Positions 62,006 through 64,000 of a stretch of DNA of 64,000 bases are shown here, one piece after another. The DNA is taken from NCBI RefSeq assembly GCF_013389455.1, contig NZ_CP058278.1, positions 1,736,001-1,800,000 of the forward strand, in the 5' to 3' direction. This DNA comes from Flavobacterium inviolabile. Its GTDB lineage: Bacteria; Bacteroidota; Bacteroidia; Flavobacteriales; Flavobacteriaceae. The position numbers were made by a program, and so were the translations under genes. The first letter of the stretch is position 1. Every line of letters begins with the position of its first letter. Under the pieces are notes generated by a model that was not told the origin of the DNA, ran no database searches, and saw only the letters and a program-made list of their open reading frames with translations.

Positions 62006-63637
62006 ATGATTACAGTTAACGATATTTCGGTACAATTTGGAGGAACCACATTATTCAGTGATGTGACTTTCGCCATCAATGAAAATGATAAGATAGCTTT
62101 AATGGGTAAAAACGGAGCTGGAAAATCTACTTTACTTAAAATTATTGCAGGTGTGAACAAACCTTCAACAGGAAATATTTCTGCACCCAAAGAAGCCGTA
62201 ATAGCCTATTTGCCACAGCATTTATTAACGAAAGATGATGCGACCGTTTTTGAAGAAACTTCCAAAGCATTTGCCACCATTTTCGAAATGAAAAATGAAA
62301 TTGATGCCATTAACGAACAGTTAACCGTTCGTACGGATTATGAAAGTGACGAGTACATGAAATTAATTGAAAGAGTTTCCGAGTTAAGTGAGAAATTCTA
62401 TTCGATTGAAGAAGTAAACTACGAAGCGGAAATCGAAAAAGTACTGAAAGGTTTGGGATTTGTAAGAGAAGATTTTACAAGACCTACTTCGGAGTTCAGT
62501 GGTGGATGGAGAATGAGAATCGAGCTGGCAAAAATCTTATTGCAAAAACCCGATTTGATTTTACTGGATGAGCCAACGAACCACATGGATATTGAAAGTA
62601 TCCAGTGGCTGGAAGACTTCCTGATCAATTCTGCCAAAGCAGTAATGGTAATTTCCCACGACCGTGCTTTTGTTGATAACATTACCAATCGTACTATTGA
62701 AGTAACAATGGGACGTATCTATGATTATAAAGCCAAATATTCCGATTATCTGGAATTGCGTAAAGACCGTCGCGTGCACCAGCAAAAAGCATACGATGAG
62801 CAGCAAAAAATGATCGCGGAAACACAGGAATTTATTGACCGTTTTAAAGGAACCTATTCCAAAACCTTACAGGTACAATCCCGTGTGAAGATGCTGGAAA
62901 AATTGGAAATTGTAGAGGTAGACGAAGTGGATACTTCGGCACTGCGCTTAAAATTCCCGCCCTCACCGCGTTCCGGGCAATATCCGGTAGTTGTGGAAGG
63001 ATTGTCCAAAGCCTATGACAACCATGTGGTTTTTAACGATGCCAATATGGTTATTGAAAGAGGTGAGAAAGTAGCCTTTGTAGGGAAAAACGGAGAAGGA
63101 AAATCGACCATGATCAAAGCGATCATGAACGAAATTAACTTTGAAGGAAAACTGGAAGTGGGACACAATGTTAAGATCGGATACTTCGCACAGAACCAGG
63201 CGTCATTATTGGACGAGAACGTAACTGTTTTTGAAACAATCGATCATATTGCTGTGGGTGACATCCGTACCAAGATCAAGGATTTGTTAGGAGCGTTTAT
63301 GTTTAGCGGTGACAACACCACTAAAAAAGTAAAAGTATTGTCCGGAGGAGAAAAAACCCGTCTGGCGATGATCAAACTGTTGCTGGAGCCGGTTAATGTC
63401 CTGATTCTGGATGAGCCTACGAACCATCTGGATATGAAAACCAAGGATATCATCAAAGATGCGCTAAAAGATTTCGACGGAACGCTGATCCTGGTATCGC
63501 ACGACCGTGACTTCCTGGACGGACTGGCGACAAAAGTATTCGAATTCGGAAACAAAAGAGTTAAAGAACACTTTGAAGATATTAAAGGATTCCTGGAATT
63601 AAAGAAAATGGAAAGCCTGAGAGAGATTGAAAAATAA
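62006..63637 (+). CDS. ABC-F family ribosome-associated ATPase
   Basis: A 543-residue soluble protein with two ABC domains: Walker A GKNGAGKST near 35-43 and GKNGEGKST near 359-367, signatures SGGWRMR near 165 and SGGEKTR near 445, and a linker with charged coiled helices (about 235-305) characteristic of ABC-F. Members such as YbiT/Uup/EttA act on ribosomes. Which subtype is not clear; the sequence is closest to the YbiT-like group by general pattern. Confidence 0.93.
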   Translation: MITVNDISVQFGGTTLFSDVTFAINENDKIALMGKNGAGKSTLLKIIAGVNKPSTGNISAPKEAVIAYLPQHLLTKDDATVFEETSKAFATIFEMKNEIDAINEQLTVRTDYESDEYMKLIERVSELSEKFYSIEEVNYEAEIEKVLKGLGFVREDFTRPTSEFSGGWRMRIELAKILLQKPDLILLDEPTNHMDIESIQWLEDFLINSAKAVMVISHDRAFVDNITNRTIEVTMGRIYDYKAKYSDYLELRKDRRVHQQKAYDEQQKMIAETQEFIDRFKGTYSKTLQVQSRVKMLEKLEIVEVDEVDTSALRLKFPPSPRSGQYPVVVEGLSKAYDNHVVFNDANMVIERGEKVAFVGKNGEGKSTMIKAIMNEINFEGKLEVGHNVKIGYFAQNQASLLDENVTVFETIDHIAVGDIRTKIKDLLGAFMFSGDNTTKKVKVLSGGEKTRLAMIKLLLEPVNVLILDEPTNHLDMKTKDIIKDALKDFDGTLILVSHDRDFLDGLATKVFEFGNKRVKEHFEDIKGFLELKKMESLREIEK

Positions 63638-63656
63638 GCTATTCAGGGAATATAAT

Positions 63657-63693
63657 AAAAAGGGCGGTTAATCTAATAACCGCCCTTTTTTTA
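63657..63693 (+). terminator. Terminator after the ABC-F gene
   Basis: A perfect 14-bp stem (63657-63670 with 77 onward) with a 6-base loop and T-run, between convergent genes. Confidence 0.88.
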
Positions 63694-64000
63694 TTCGTTT
63701 TTCAAAATGCTTTTTCGTTTGTAGTATAAGGCAATATAGGAAGCAATCCCGCAAACGAGCCCGATGATAATCATGTTGCGCAGCGCACTAACCGTTTGGG
63801 ATAACTCCCCGTTTTCGATAATCAGTATCCGGAAAGCCTTCAGGAAATGTGTTAGCGGAATCACATCGGCAACACATTGCACCCAAAACGGCATCTGGCT
63901 TAACGGCCACGTAAAACCACTCAAAATAAAACTGGGTGTGGCAATTACCATTAAAATTTCGGTTGCTTTAAGCTGGTTCGGAACCAGTATGCTAACTAGT
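63691..64000 (-). CDS. ABC-2 type permease, C-terminal part (runs off right edge)
   Basis: A frame of about 103 codons, open to the window edge. It includes LKATEILMVIATPSFILSGF, then WPLSQMPFWVQCVADVIPLTH, a pattern common at the C-terminus of ABC-2 permeases (YbhR/YhhJ type), followed by one more membrane helix and a KRK tail. The N-terminal part is outside the window. Confidence 0.85.
   Translation of the reverse strand, partial: LVSILVPNQLKATEILMVIATPSFILSGFTWPLSQMPFWVQCVADVIPLTHFLKAFRILIIENGELSQTVSALRNMIIIGLVCGIASYIALYYKRKSILKNE

Noticed and set aside
1..64000. CRISPR arrays, rRNA operons or prophage structural genes
   Set aside because: No regularly spaced direct repeats, no rRNA sequences and no phage head or tail gene sets were seen.

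Overview
The window looks like chromosome of a flavobacterium (Bacteroidota, Flavobacteriaceae). Base composition is AT-rich. Promoters follow the Bacteroidota pattern (TAnnTTTG -7 boxes, few Shine-Dalgarno sites). Other lineage markers are a type IX secretion C-terminal domain, DUF5683, HYC_CC_PP and GIN (DUF2807) proteins, an ABC permease fused to an M1 peptidase, and a two-subunit methylmalonyl-CoA mutase. Species cannot be assigned from sequence alone.

Layout. 1-9.4 kb: 5' part of a sensor histidine kinase, recF, a TPR membrane protein, ribH, mutL, two rhomboid proteases, an endonuclease/exonuclease/phosphatase-type membrane protein and a WbqC protein. 9.6-14.1 kb: a minus-strand operon parA-parB-DUF5683-dapB-lepB. 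14.2-17.6 kb: a very AT-rich RiPP island of the grasp-with-spasm type. It holds a Thr/Asp-rich precursor, a lipoprotein, an ATP-grasp peptide ligase, a 57-residue unknown protein and a SPASM-domain protein, and it is bounded by a perfect 50-bp direct repeat. 17.9-24.9 kb: a 2,4-dienoyl-CoA reductase behind a 28-bp palindrome, a copper-handling group (multicopper oxidase with CopB-like tail, HMA/DUF3347 protein, HYC_CC_PP protein), an aminotransferase and a secreted TonB-like protein. 25-29.6 kb: an operon udk-FtsB/DivIC-mutA-mutB. 29.7-34.3 kb: small metabolic and regulatory genes (shortened GNAT, Crp/Fnr, quinone-oxidoreductase-like, monooxygenase, TonB-like, AraC). 34.7-38.4 kb: an AT-rich surface-protein locus with a T9SS sorting domain. 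38.7-41.6 kb: SDR/HxlR divergent pair, a complete IS3-family element, tRNA-Pro. 41.8-51.9 kb: trxB and a GIN/ABC-M1/PspC/PadR/DUF4870 locus. 52-64 kb: housekeeping genes including grpE-dnaJ, a Na+-type ABC exporter, a mechanosensitive channel, a sigma-54 activator without DNA-binding domain, a degenerate DEAD-box protein and an ABC-F protein.

The most interesting region is the grasp-with-spasm island. The ATP-grasp ligase should install ester or amide crosslinks in the Thr/Asp/Glu-rich tail of the precursor. The SPASM protein has the seven auxiliary-cluster cysteines but no visible radical-SAM CxxxCxxC motif. A strong hairpin between precursor and maturation genes, overlapping reading frames and the flanking 50-bp repeat suggest a compact, mobile, translationally coupled cassette. 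Secondary items are the IS3 element with readable ends, target duplication and frameshift site; a repeated 12-bp leader motif before four genes of the GIN/PspC locus; and several family members lacking normally key residues or domains (MutL, DnaJ, NtrC-type regulator, DEAD-box protein).
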